NCBI RefSeq assembly: GCF_905220365.1
Contig: NC_061151.1
Span: 4,086,197-4,150,196, forward strand
DNA from: Vanessa cardui
Taxonomy: Eukaryota; Arthropoda; Insecta; Lepidoptera; Nymphalidae
Direction: 5' to 3'
DNA: 64,000 bases
Position 1 is the first letter of the stretch. Each line of letters opens with the position of its first letter. A model generated the notes under the pieces. That model had not been told where the DNA came from. It saw only the letters and a list, made by a program, of their open reading frames with translations, and searched no databases. The position numbers were made by a program, and so were the translations under genes. Shown here piece by piece: positions 24,116 through 35,590 of this stretch.

Positions 24116-24332
24116 TCAGATGGAGCCGGAGTTGGAAGGTAGGCTGTAACATCCTGGTGCACCTTTCACCTTCAAGCGACTGGCAGGGCCATGGAGGCCA
24201 CGCGCGTTCCTGTAGTTCTGTCGCCTTGCGGTGAGGCGGAAATCCGAGTAGGTTTTAGTGGGTAGGATGGGACCGGGTGGAATGCGTAAATGCACGACGT
24301 CCTCCTCGTATAACAAAAATAAAACAAAAGGA
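24116..24332 (+). mobile_element. 217-bp GC-rich retroposed insert with target duplication
   Basis: Flanked by CATGTTGAGCACGGT (24101-24115) and CATGTTGAGCAAGGT (24333-24347), 14 of 15 matching. Ends in an A-rich tail (AACAAAAATAAAACAAAAGG), so a 5'-truncated LINE or SINE. The GC content contrasts with its surroundings. Family not recognised. Confidence 0.7.
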
Positions 24333-24347
24333 CATGTTGAGCAAGGT

Positions 24348-25401
24348 CCATAGCCCTCCTTAAAATCTAATCAGTTTTTAGAAGGCAGGGAATATACGCT
24401 CGTCTTGTATTACGTTACTGCATAGGAATTGTTATTGGTAAGATATAGATATACATATATAAAAATATTGTGTTAAAATTTAAAACGTTTTTAATACCCT
24501 TGGAAACCCTTTCGTAAATCAAGTTGATATCTACCTATTTAATTTATGAAATACTCGATAAAAAAATGTTAATTATACATTTCAATTGACTTAATATAAT
24601 TCGTTTGACAGACATTAATAGACATTCATTGGTATTCGTTATTTTTAATGTTGGATTAATTATAATTAAATTAAATTTGACCAACCTACATGTGTGTGTA
24701 TGCATTTAAAGACAAAGCGTGAATGACTAGCTAAATAGTTTTTTTAAATAGTTTTGACGTATTGGCATTTTATTTCTAAAATTATAATAAATTGATTGTT
24801 TTTTCGAAGATGACATTTTGTTTTCGAAGTTGGCGACGTAGACAGAGGGTTAAAGGTACACATGGCGCTTACGCCATTTCCCCAGTCTTTTCCAGAGGAG
24901 CAGATGACCGCTCATATACGTCGTCATCTTTGAGAACTATGAATGATGGTTGTTTTGCCTGTGACTCATTTTGACTTACTGACTCACTCGCACCAGAGCC
25001 GGAATATAAAATACCAATCAGTGTAGTTAAGCAGTAGATTTGATATCTACCCAAGTTTCACAGGACGCCCCAGAAATCAACGTTATGCCGACAAAGGGCG
25101 ATATGCTATTTGATTGGGTTATCAGAAAAATAAGAAAAAAATATTTACAAATAATTAAAAAAAATATTTGCTTTTTGAAAACAAATCTAGAAATTGAAAA
25201 ACATTATTTGATTAGGCTACCATTACGCAAAAATATTATGTCATCTATCACCCCATCCCCATCTGCGATGATTTCTGGGACATTCTGTAGACCATTTACA
25301 ATTTAGGTAACAAACGAACTTACATTAAGAAATCATATAAGCAGACGTTACTTTAATTTGTTTTTTTAGAATTAATTAAATACCGAAAAAACTATCCATT
25401 G
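24348..25401. other. Intergenic, no gene supported
   Basis: A less AT-rich patch at 24840-25090 has short ORFs on both strands, none recognisable. Probably an old transposon remnant. Confidence 0.3.
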
Positions 25402-25403
25402 TA

Positions 25404-25599
25404 CAGTCAGAGTAAGAAAACCTTTGTCAGTTTTCAAATTCATTCCTTTATCAAGTCTTAAGCTCTTAGTACCTTTTGAATCTGTACATCGAATCATTGC
25501 GACGCAATATGTCATTCTCGATCGGCAAAGCAGATTATCGCTCATACTGAGCACACGAAAATAGACCTTAAGGTGACGAACCTTTTCTTACCCCGACTG
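25404..25599. mobile_element. Tc1/mariner-type MITE E, copy 1 (196 bp)
   Basis: CAGTCAGAGTAAGAAAACCT ... TTTTCTTACCCCGACTG flanked by TA on both sides (25402-25403, 25600-25601). No coding capacity. Copies 2 and 3 are at 49084 and 55292. Confidence 0.85.
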
Positions 25600-25979
25600 T
25601 ACATTGACATATTGTTATATTTGTTTGGAATTCAAACTGTAAAAAGTGTTTGAAGTCAAGACCGATTAGAACAGTCGGTTTTGACTTTAAACACGTGTAA
25701 GTGCCAGTTTTTTTTCGCTGAATAAAAGAATTACGCGTTTCCAAAACGTGAAGTAAGGCTGGTATGTAGAACTCGCCTTAGTACACCAAGACAGCAGTAC
25801 TTTCTTCATCTCTTCTACAGGCGCCACAGGAGTACTTGAGCATACTACTGTGATGTATGATAAAGCATGGTACCTACTACATGGTAGACAAGCTTGGACA
25901 AAATTTTCTACCGATCAGTCAAAGTATTAATAACAGCCTGTACATGCATGCATGGATTTCAAATTTTTTCAGGCAGTTT

Positions 25980-26205
25980 GCTTGGTAGTAGGGCTTTGTG
26001 GTAAGCCTGGGTAGGCACCACCCATTCATCTAACAGAAGTACCCATTATAGTATTGATGTGTTCCAGGTTGAAGGGTAAGTATTTACACTGGCTCATATC
26101 CCTTATACCTGTAGACAATCCTGCACAAGGGATATGACATTGTTCCTAAGGTTGATGGCACATTGGTGAAGTAAAGAATGATTAATATTTCTTTCTGACC
26201 ATTGG
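25980..26205 (+). repeat. Repeat B, diverged and split
   Basis: CTTGGTAGTAGGGCTTTGTG to the GATTAATATTTCTT block. The missing end reappears at 26756-26819 (CCACTACTTACCATCAGGTG to CCATAAAAAA), so later insertions separate the halves. Confidence 0.6.
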
Positions 26206-26755
26206 TCCATATTTTTGTCTGCCTATCAATACCATAACAAAAAGGGCATCTAATAAGTGAAAAATTATAACCATCCCTTGCAAGAGGATCTTCAATTCCT
26301 GGCTTCGAGGTCCTGATGAAATAGAAGGATGAGGTCAACTTGAATTCTGCTTACGTAACGATAAGAACTAAGATGCTTCATCCCTTGTGCCTGTAGTTAC
26401 TCTATCTTACTATTCAAACAGAAATTCAAAAATATAACTATAGCACTTTGTCAACAATTTTTTTACAAGTATTAACTTGTTTTCCAAAATCTATTAAAGT
26501 TATTTAATTCAGTACACTCATTATCATTGTCTATGTATAATTATGTGTATTATTCAAGCATAATAAATTTGACCTCGATGTTATAATAGCTAACATATAC
26601 GAGGTTTGTACCTAGTTTTTCAATTGAGGTAATCAAATAAGTTACTTTGAGGAATTTTTTTACAGTCCTGTTTCTCCGAAACAACGTACTGAATCTGATC
26701 GTGTCGGACCGGATTATGAGAGACAAGGTTACTTAGGAAAGTTATCTAGACACTG

Positions 26756-26819
26756 AGATTCCCACTACTTACCATCAGGTGGCCTATATGCTCATCCGCC
26801 AACCTATACCATAAAAAAA
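26756..26819 (+). repeat. Repeat B, 3' end fragment
   Basis: TACCATCAGGTGGCCTATAT then CCAACCTATACCATAAAAAA. Confidence 0.65.
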
Positions 26820-27266
26820 CATGATGATTACAAAGTGCTTCTATGAGCTTACATGAATAAAGAATATTTTGATTTTGACTATTTTTTCGTAATGGACATC
26901 TTAGCTCCCAAACTTGGGGCTCTGGGCGAAGGAATCTAGGACTCCTTAATATTTGTCCGAAAAAGTGCCCTTTTTAATGAAAATTTAAGCGGTTTTGAAA
27001 AACAATTAATCTTATAAACATATTTCATCTGTTATTACATATATATTATGTTAACAAGTGGTACATAGGCACCCAGCTGTTGTGGCATATAATAACAACT
27101 CTCAATAAAATATTATATCCTGATTTATTTACCTATACTTTACTATTTGTATAATTTATTATTTATAATTACGTTATTCGTCGTGTTTATTAAATTAACA
27201 GTAATTTAACCTCACTAGTTCGTCAACTGACTTCCGACTGTTTTATTAAATGAGATAGGACGCAAC

Positions 27267-28174
27267 ATAAAATTTTAACAAAAAGAAAAACCGACTTCAA
27301 ACAAAACACTATTTTGAAACAAATGAATATGCACGAAAAATTAATAAAAATAATTGCGTATTCAACATATTTTTTAGAGTCTTCCTAAGTTAAATGAAAT
27401 GAAAAATTTTTTTTTTTTTTTTTTTTTTTTTTATGGTATAGGTTGGCGGACGAGCATATGGGCCACCTGATGGTAAGTGGTGACCATCGCCCATAGACAT
27501 TAACGCTGTAAGAATTATTAACTATTCCTTACATCGTCAATGTGCCACCAACCTTGGGAACTAAGATGTTATGTCCCTTGTGCCTGTAGTTACACTGGCT
27601 CATTCACCCTTCAGACCGGAACACAACAATACTGAGTACTGTTGTTTGGCGGTAGAATAACTGATGAGTGGGTGGTACCTACCCAGACGGGCTTGCACAA
27701 AGCCCTACCACCAAGTAAAAGTATTAGACTACTTAAAAGTCGATTAACGATTATATCATGTAGTTATAGTTATTGGTATATTTGGAGCCGGTGTCAGCCA
27801 CGGTGCCCTTGCCCCAACAATCAAAAGAAAGAAGCGATACGAGCCCCTTGATTGATCCAGTATATTATTGTGTAAAATGGTAATTTGTAAAAAACATATT
27901 TGTTAAAGTATTCTCGTATTGTTTTTTGATAGATATACTGTAGGGTTTTATTGGCTGACACCGACTCCAAATATAACAATAATTATAACTACATGATATA
28001 ATCGTTAATCGACTTTTAAGTAGTCTAATATTTTTCATTTCATTTAACTTAGGAAGACTCTAAAAAATATGTTGAATACGCAATTATTTTTATTACTTTT
28101 TCGTGCATATTCATTTGTTTTAAAATAGTGTTTTGTTTGAAATCGGTTTTTCTTTTTGTTAAAATTTTATTTAT
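27267..28174. mobile_element. Foldback element D, copy 2, carrying a nested repeat B
   Basis: Arms match copy 1 closely, but the right arm is longer, keeping the GACACCGACTCCAAATATAA segment that copy 1 lacks. Repeat B (27410-27717) interrupts the left arm between GAAATGAAAAA and TATTAGACTAC. Confidence 0.82.
27410..27717 (-). repeat. Repeat B with a 20-base-plus A-tail, nested in element D
   Basis: The T run at 27408-27432 is its poly(A); the other end is CTACCACCAAGTAAAA. Near-consensus, so probably recent. Confidence 0.88.
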
Positions 28175-28539
28175 TTTTTGATTTTAAGTGAAGCTGATGT
28201 TGACTAACTAATTTTTTTTAATATGGATAGATTAAGCGTTCCGTTTATATGAGTCAGAAATTACTTCGAGGACAATTTCAAAGGAAACTTGCGAATAAAG
28301 CAAAAATAGACTTTCGAAAATGCGGATTTAATACGTCACGCGGCGTGAACTACAAGGATCCCTCGAAAGAGCTGTAATCGAACTCAGCAAAAAAAGTTTG
28401 AAAAAGACCGACTATATTTCGTACATCATATGACATCACATCACATACACAAAATTTGATTAAAGATAGTAAGAAATTCTGCCCCATATCGCACCCTAAC
28501 TGCGAGCCGTATAGGAGTTCCATCACTACATAGTATAAA

Positions 28540-28775
28540 ACAAAGTCGCTTTCTCTGTCCCTATATCTTTAAATCTACGCAACGGATTTTGATGCGGTTT
28601 TTTTTTAAAAGATAGTGTGATTCAAGGGGAAGGTTTGTATATATAATACATGAACAATATAGTAAAGAAACACTGATAATTTTAGAAGTTTGCGATGTGA
28701 TGTGGTATATAAACAAATTCTGTAGTATATTTAGTATCAGTATTGCACCCGTGCGAAGCCGGGGTGGGTAGCTAG
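28540..28775 (+). mobile_element. Helitron-like element with CTAG end
   Basis: AAATCTACGCAACGGATTTT ... ending CGTGCGAAGCCGGGG then GGTAGCTAGT at 28775. Helitrons end in CTRR and insert between A and T. Element ends resembling CGTGCGAAGCCGGG...CTAGT are familiar from lepidopteran genomes. Confidence 0.55.
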
Positions 28776-29180
28776 TTGATTATAATATTCGACTATGATA
28801 ATTACATAAACATAACCACATTACGGAAGGTGACTCAAATATCCAAATAACCTATAAATAAAAGATTCGACCGAGTATCGCTAACGTGCTCCTCAGAATT
28901 GTTCCGTTTCCTTCCGTTCCGTCACTTTGTCATGGATCCTGTGCTCAGAACCTTACCAAACTTTCACCAAATTACCCTTGAAGTATATATTTTATAATAA
29001 AAAAAGAATTATCAAAATTGGTTAACGTGATTTTCAGTTATTCACCTATTTGTCGCGCATATACATAATGCAAATTTAAGACTTATGTCGTTTTCACATG
29101 GATACCATCATCGGAAAAAAAAATAAAAAAAATGGGACCCCACGGGAAGCACTACCTTTCAAACAAAAAAAAAATAAATT

Positions 29181-29316
29181 CTGCCACGTGTGAATTCCAC
29201 CAACCCGCATTCGAACAGCGTGGTGGAATATGTTCCAAAACCTTCACCTCAAAGGGAGAGGAGGCCTTTAGCCCAGCATTGGGAATTTACAGGCTGTTGT
29301 TGTTTTGTTGTTGTTG
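29181..29316 (+). repeat. SINE A, 3' half
   Basis: TTCTGCCACGTGTGAATTCC to GCTGTTGTTGTTTTGTTGTTG. Confidence 0.8.
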
Positions 29317-29482
29317 GACACTAATTAACTGAGTTTTAGTTAAATACCAACTGAAAGTTTAAATTTTGTTACCACCTAAGACGCGCCTCTCTTTTTAACC
29401 GACTTCAAAAAAAGTGTTCTCAATTCGAACGCATATGTTTTTTTATGTTTGTTCGCCGATTACTTCGCCATTTATGAACCTT

Positions 29483-29602
29483 ACTTAGGAGGACTCTAAA
29501 AAATATGTTGAATACGCAATTATTTCTAGTGCATATTTATTTGTTTTATAATAGTGTTTTGTTTGATGTCGGTTTTTCTTTTTGTTAAAATTTTTATTTT
29601 TC
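29483..29602. mobile_element. Element D, right arm only
   Basis: TTACTTAGGAGGACTC to GTCGGTTTTTCTTTTTGTTA. Confidence 0.65.
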
Positions 29603-30073
29603 CATGTATGAAAGATGACGTCACTACCTTGATACGTCACTCAGTTTTGCTTCAACAATAATATATTTACTATATTGTAAGTTTATATGATACTAGCTGA
29701 ACCCTCAGTATTACCAGCGTGTATTTCAGTTTTTGAAGCAAATCTTTCAAATGCCATATTTGTCGTAGAACCGATAACCGTTGGGGGAAACGTGTTCTAG
29801 AGTGGAGACCGCGTCTCGGCAAACGTAGTGTAGGACGTCCTCGGGCACGGTGGAGTGACGACTTACGCAAGACGGCTGGCAGGAGCTGGATGCGAGTAGC
29901 CCAAGAACGATCTCAGTGGCGTGCAATTGGAGACGCCTATGTCCAGCAGTGGATGGAAATGGGCTGATGGATTGGATTGGATTGTAAACATTTACAACAT
30001 CCAAAGTGTATCTTCTGTCTGTCTTAAGTTTGAAATAAGGTTCGTGCCAAATTATATCAATATTGGTTCATTT

Positions 30074-30361
30074 CTTGGTAGGAGGGCTTTGTACAAGCCC
30101 TTCTGGGTAGGTAAAACCCACTCACCAGTTATTCTATCGTCAAAAAACAGTACTCAGTATTGTTGTGTTCCGGTTTGAAGGGTGAGTGAGCCAGTGTAAC
30201 TACTACACAAGGGACATAACATATTAGTTCCCAAGATTGGTGGCACATTGACGATGTAACGAATAGTCAATCTTTCTTACAGCGTCATTGTCTATGGGTG
30301 ATGGAGACCACTTACCATCAGGTGGCCCATGGGCGCGTCCGCCAACCTATACCATAAAAAA
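30074..30361 (+). repeat. Repeat B copy
   Basis: CTTGGTAGGAGGGCTTTGTA to CTATACCATAAAAAAAT, about 260 bp left of the pogo-type transposon. Confidence 0.85.
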
Positions 30362-31265
30362 ATTGAGATGAGTTGAGAGATGAGATGATATCATTCATAG
30401 AGATACCCGGCTTCGCACGGCTTCGACGTAAGTTTTTTTTTTTTTATTTTTTTTTTTTATGTACCTATATTTTCAAACGTTTTCATTCGTTAAATTTCAA
30501 CTTATTTATATCAAAACTATAATATATTATATACTTAAAACCTTCCTTATAAATCCCTCTATCTATTAGTGAAAACATGGAAATCCGTTTAGTCTGGAGT
30601 TTATTTCGAACATACATAGGGTCAATGTGGGTAAGTCCGTCTAGGGTAAAAGACCGTCTCGTGGCAATAACTTGTGTGTTTAAAAAGCGCGCGCTATAAG
30701 TCTTTGTTGATAAAACAGTATTTATCGTGGTCGTCCGATCTAAATACCATAGATGTCGCTGGCATCACTTGTTTAGAATATGCGAGCCCGCCATTTTTTT
30801 TCACTATTTTGCGAGTTAGACGGCGGTGTGCAGTAATTGATATTGTTTAAAAAAAAGTGGTAAATTTGACTAATTTTGACAGTTTCGCTGATCACGTGAG
30901 TAGTTTAATGTTTAATTATTATATAAGTGGGATTGAATTAAGGAATAAGTCTTTAGTTTCGTATTTGTACCGGTGTGAAATTTCTAACCTTAAAATTAAA
31001 TAGTTGGGCAAGACCGTCTACCTATGAAGGGGAAGTCCAAGTTATATGCCGGTCTTGCCTTTATTCCAGATGTTGACAACTTGTATAACAAATTGTATTT
31101 TATGCATATTGTTCATCATTCTGATGGTTTTTATCTTTTAGTCTATTATTATTATTTTACAATTTGAACTATATTTAGAGAATTAGAGACAAGTACTACG
31201 CGCTCTTACGTTGGCTATGAAATATTTATAGTGATTCTTTTTTCAGAATGTGTTAAGTACTGAGA

Positions 31266-31538
31266 ATGCCTGTTTTTGTGGAAATTGACCGATTTTTAAG
31301 AAGACAAGATTTTGTTTCACTATCCCAAAAGAAGTGGCCATGGATAATTACTCACTTCATACTTGCAAATCATTGTCATAACTGTAACTACGAACCGGAT
31401 CTGCATTTGCCACGTCATTTTCTAATTCATGAAAACATTATCCAAGATTTGTTAAATTTTAACTTTTTTTGGTGCCGAGGCTGCTACCAATTTGCCATTT
31501 ATGACCATTATCCTGACGACGAGTGTGACTACTGCTAA
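31266..31538 (+). CDS. Small ORF (90 aa) with three CxxC motifs inside the pogo-type transposon
   Basis: Not recognised. The 90-residue product has CxxC pairs at C37/C40, C70/C73 and C87/C90, with H36 and H38 beside the first. The end reads FFWCRGCYQF then DDECDYC, right at the stop. Three regular pairs suggest a zinc-binding fold. It starts about 650 bp inside the left TIR and ends 26 bp before the transposase ATG, same strand. It could be a second protein of the element, a captured host fragment, or chance; the spacing of the cysteines makes chance less likely. There is no signal peptide or membrane segment. Confidence 0.45.
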   Translation: MPVFVEIDRFLRRQDFVSLSQKKWPWIITHFILANHCHNCNYEPDLHLPRHFLIHENIIQDLLNFNFFWCRGCYQFAIYDHYPDDECDYC

Positions 31539-31564
31539 ATAACAAAAATCATCAAACAATCATC

Positions 31565-33834
31565 ATGGTAAGCAATTATAGAAGGAAAACGTCAAGAGCA
31601 GCATATTCGAAAGAAAATCTAAAAGCTGCAGTTGAATTGGTCAGAAATGGGTCTTTAAGTGGATATATGGCTGCAAAAAAATACGGAATCCCTAGAATGA
31701 CCATAATGGATCATGTCTGTAATAGGAGAACTAAATCAAATACTTTAGGAAGAAGCACTGTATTGTCGGAAGAAGTAGAAAATAAATTGGCTATATCTCT
31801 ACACCTTATGGAAAAACATGGTTTTGGATTAACCAAAGCGGAAGTATTGGACACGGTAGCGGAGTATGTTAACAAAAACAAAATTTTGACCGCATTTAAA
31901 AATGGCAAGCCAGGTAGTTCCTGGTTCACTGGTTTCAAAAAACGGCATAACCTTTCAGTCAAAAAACCTCAAGCTGTTGAATACTCCAGAAAATAGCAAT
32001 AAATCCGTTTATCGTATTTCCGTATTTCAAATTAGTCGAAGAGACATTAAAAAAACTGAAGCTACTAGAAAAACCATCCGCGATATGGAATATGGATGAG
32101 ACCAGCTTTTCCAGGGACCCTGCAAAAACTAGAATTGTAGGAGTCAAAGGGCACGCCGCAATTCGAGTAATTTCTTCGACAGGAAAAGAAAATACCAATG
32201 TGTTACTAGGAGCAAATGCACAAGGAGATAAACTACCGCCGCTAATAATATACAAAGGAAAATACATGTGGGACTCATGGGTGTCTCCTGACGCTCACCC
32301 TGGTACAACTTACGCAGCAACTAAAAATGGGTGGATGGAGAGTGATGTTTTTGAAACTTATTTCAAGAAGTCTTTCTTGCCCGCAATTGGGGAAGAGCGT
32401 CCAGTTCTGCTCATTTACGATGGCCACGCGACCCATGTCGGATTAAATATAATAGAGGAAGCTCGAAAAGCCAATGTAACTATACTGAAACTACCGGCAC
32501 ATACTAGTCACGTCTTACAGCCGCTTGACTTGGCAGTAATGAAACCATTTAAAGATCGTTGGGATCAATTACTTGTACAATGGCAGCGATTGAATGTTGG
32601 AGCAACATTGTCAAAAAGAGAATTCTCAATGCTCATTGGAGTAATTTGGTCTCAAATCGATAAACAAGTTGTAATCAATGGTTTTCGCAAAGCCGGAATT
32701 TTCCCTTTCAATCCCGAAGTTGTTGAAGAGAAGCTTTATGACTCGTTGCAACTTAAACAATGGAAAGATCTTCGTAGCGAGGACAAAAATAACATCGACG
32801 AAACTACTTTAGAAGAACATCCTATTCATGAGGATGAAAGGTGCACACCGAGAACTTTACTCTCATTAGCCCTTGATTGCGTTACAAGAGAATGTCGTAA
32901 AGCAACCCATGAAGGATATGATGAGCAACAGTATTTTTACATTTGCAATGAAATTTTAAGTAAACCTAACGAACTAAAGACTGATATTAGATTGCATAGT
33001 AATAAACCCTCCAGTTATAATTTACCTGAATCAATTAAAGAATGTGTTTCAAATGATACTAAAAAGATTCAAATATTAGAGGACAGAATCGTTTCTTTTG
33101 AAGAACTTCTTTTAATGAAGATTAAAACTGGAAACAACGTAAAACTTAAGCGACACAAATTGGGACCTGGAGCTGAAATAATAACACATGATGAAGTTGT
33201 TAAGCATAAGACAGCGGAGGAAAAAATTAAAAATCTGAAAAATGAACCTAAGACTATTAAAATAAACAAAGAAAAATGCACTAAATCATTGGAACCCATA
33301 CCTGGTTCGTCAGGTATTACAAAAAAATATTCTAATAAAAAGCCACTACAGACAAAATCCATATCAAAAAAAGGTAAAGGTGTTGGTAAAAAAAGTTATA
33401 TCAAGGAAGAAGATCGCAACACAAGAACCAGAACTAGAAACAAAAAGCGAGTTGCAGTGGCTTCAGAAGACTCTACTAGTGTATCAGATCGTATAAGTAT
33501 TTACAGTGATTCAGACATTTGTAACAGCGAAGAATCTTTAAACTTAACTGCAGATGAAACGATAATATCGAAAAATTATAGCGAAGAAAGACAAAAGGAA
33601 GGTATAACAGTTGATTGCGAAATTGAAAAAAATAATTTTGAGAAGAAAGAAAAAGACGAAACTATTTTTGATACAGAAACTGGTTATGCTATGAATGATA
33701 AGGTACTGGTACGATACTATTCTCGAAAAAAATGGACGTACTATGTAGGCTTTATAGAAGGAGTTAAGCCTGATCATGACGACGATGAAGTATATTACAC
33801 AATAAGGTTCTATAAGACTGTGAAAAAACCTTAA
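31565..33834 (+). pseudogene. Pogo/Tigger-type transposase (DDE_1), broken by one frameshift
   Basis: The first segment, 31565-31996 (143 aa), holds an N-terminal psq/CENP-B-like helix-turn-helix (about residues 11-52, YSKENLKAAVELV ... YGIPRMTIMDHV) and a Tc5/CENP-B-type second HTH (about 65-130, ending SSWFTGFKKRHNLS). It stops at TAG 31994-31996. The same protein continues in the next frame: AINPFIVFPYFKLVEETLKK, then the DDE_1 domain with D at MDETSF, D at LLIYDGHATH and D at HVLQPLDLAVMKPF (35 residues between the last two). The rest (to 33834) is a Lys/Glu-rich linker and a final segment NDKVLVRYYSRKKWTYYVGF that looks Tudor- or chromo-like. One indel near 31988-31994 explains the break. 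The ATG is followed by GTAAGC, donor-like, so splicing within the element cannot be excluded. Confidence 0.88.
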
Positions 33835-35271
33835 AAGTTTATTCTAACAAAAAAAATTGACCGTGATGATGTGCCAAGCATACATATTTTAAAAAAAATT
33901 ATGCTTAGTGCTGATCCAGGCAATCCAAAATACTTGGTGTTGTGTAACAACGAAGACATGATATATTTTAGTTAGGTGATACGAGTTAAAATTTAAATAA
34001 TAATTAAGTGTAGAAAAGTCCTGCTCATGCGGACCATAATACTTAATTAATTATTTCCATACTGAGATGAGGGAAATGCAGGGTTTTAATAGTGAAAGTG
34101 AAGCTATATTTTTTGTGCACATACTTGAAAAGTGAGCACTTCCACCGTTGTATTTTTATGTGATTTATGTATGTTCCTACAAATTTTGTTTTTTTTTTAT
34201 TATTTTATATATATTTGTTAAGGTAAAGTTAATTGTTATTTTAAAGAAGAAGTATGTTATAATAAAATTATAAAAAAAAAGGTTTACACAGTAAAGTGGT
34301 ATAAACCCAGTAAACAATCCGAGCTTTGTTTTTACGAGTGACACTTTTCGATTATTTTGGTAAAAGAAAATTATGTAACTATTGTTTTATAGATATGTAT
34401 GCACCACAAATGCATAAACATTGTTATTTTTGCTCATTTGTGAAATATTTTTTATGATTGAGTATACTTTTTTTTTTTGAAATTTCATACCATGGCAGTG
34501 TCAATGTTAATTTTGATTAGGTAAAGGTAAAATTAATATTGTGAAACCCAAAGAGTAAGTTAATTATGAAAGCTAATTAGAGACTGAGTATAGTGATCTC
34601 TTTTTTACATTAAATTTCTAGTGAACAATAAAGATATTTGATTTTGTAATTGATGTTTAATTATTTTAAAATAATAAAAGGAATGTTTAGAACCTCTGAC
34701 ACAAAAAATATGCCGGTCTTGCCTAAAAAAAATATAAAGCGTCATATCTTTGTAATTTCAGTTTTATTCACAAGGTTTAATAGTGTATATTTAAATGGCG
34801 CCTTCGATTTTCCGTTTAAAACTGTCTTCATGCTCTTAGGCTTAAGATTTATGGTAAGTATCACGATTATTCACTACTGGACGGACTTGCCTCACACTGC
34901 ACGGAAAGACCGTCTACTGGCCCAGTAATTTAAAAACGACCGTATTTCCAAAGATTAGGGCACTTTTTTCCATGTTTAATATGTTATATTTTGTCAAGTA
35001 AATTTTTTTATCATATCCGATCACAAAAATCGACCGGCATCTCATATATCTTCTTCAATATAAACAGTCAAAATCAAATTTTAGAAAAGTATGCCGGTCT
35101 TACCCACATTGACCTTACAGACAAAAGCGAGGCGACTTTGTTTTATAATATGTAGTGTTTATACTTATTCTTATATCACTATGATACGCTTAAATTGAAA
35201 TTAATACTGGCAAGTCATTTATGCTCACTAGAGAGACACAACCTTAAATATACTATGTATAATGTGGTACA

Positions 35272-35274
<3 letters not shown>

Positions 35275-35303
<29 letters not shown>
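35275..35303. repeat. (TA)n microsatellite
   Basis: About 14 TA units. Confidence 0.9.
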
Positions 35304-35306
<3 letters not shown>

Positions 35307-35364
35307 AAATTGAATTGTATACAGTACATTTTTTGTATAGTCTTTCAAGTTCCAAATATATTTT

Positions 35365-35590
35365 TTTTTTTATAATTCTTTATTGCACACCACAAACAAA
35401 AACAAAAAAAGAAAGTAACATAAAATTAATAAAATATAAAAAAAAGCATTAAAAAAAAACAAAACAAAAGAAGTACATTAAAAGTGTTGTACAACGGGCG
35501 GACTTATGGCTTGTTAGCCATCTCTTCCAGACAACCCAATCAAAGGGAGAATCCAAAACCATCGGCGTAGGCGGTGCAGTCATAAACTTA
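35365..35590 (-). mobile_element. LINE 3' end of another family
   Basis: On the plus strand TTCTTTATTGCACACCACAA, an A-rich body, and GTACAACGGGCGGACTTATG with GGCTTGTTAGCCATCTCTTC; the latter is a 3' UTR block I know from lepidopteran LINEs. The A-tail is at the left. Confidence 0.6.

Larger units (their letters stand above)
30619..35115 (+). mobile_element. Pogo/Tigger-type DNA transposon, 4497 bp
   Basis: Terminal inverted repeats GGGTCAATGTGGGTAAG at 30619 and CTTACCCACATTGACCT ending at 35115, with TA on both sides (30617-30618, 35116-35117). Subterminal motifs recur: AAGACCGTCT (30650, 31008, 34904) and ATGCCGGTCTTGCC (31048, 34710, variant 35092). Inside are a small CxxC ORF and a transposase with one frameshift. 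Both termini and most coding sequence survive, so it is a fairly young but probably inactive autonomous element. Confidence 0.92.
30390..35165 (-). mobile_element. Helitron-like element split by the pogo-type transposon
   Basis: On the minus strand the end CCGTGCGAAGCCGGG lies at 30405-30420. The sequence left of the transposon (CAAAACTATAATATATTATA, AACCTTCCTTATAAATC) continues on its right as GGCGACTTTGTTTTATA. Uninterrupted relatives exist at 28540 and 61545. Confidence 0.6.

Noticed and set aside
33069..33362. Minus-strand ORFs within 31711-33777
   Set aside because: Antisense to the transposase coding sequence.
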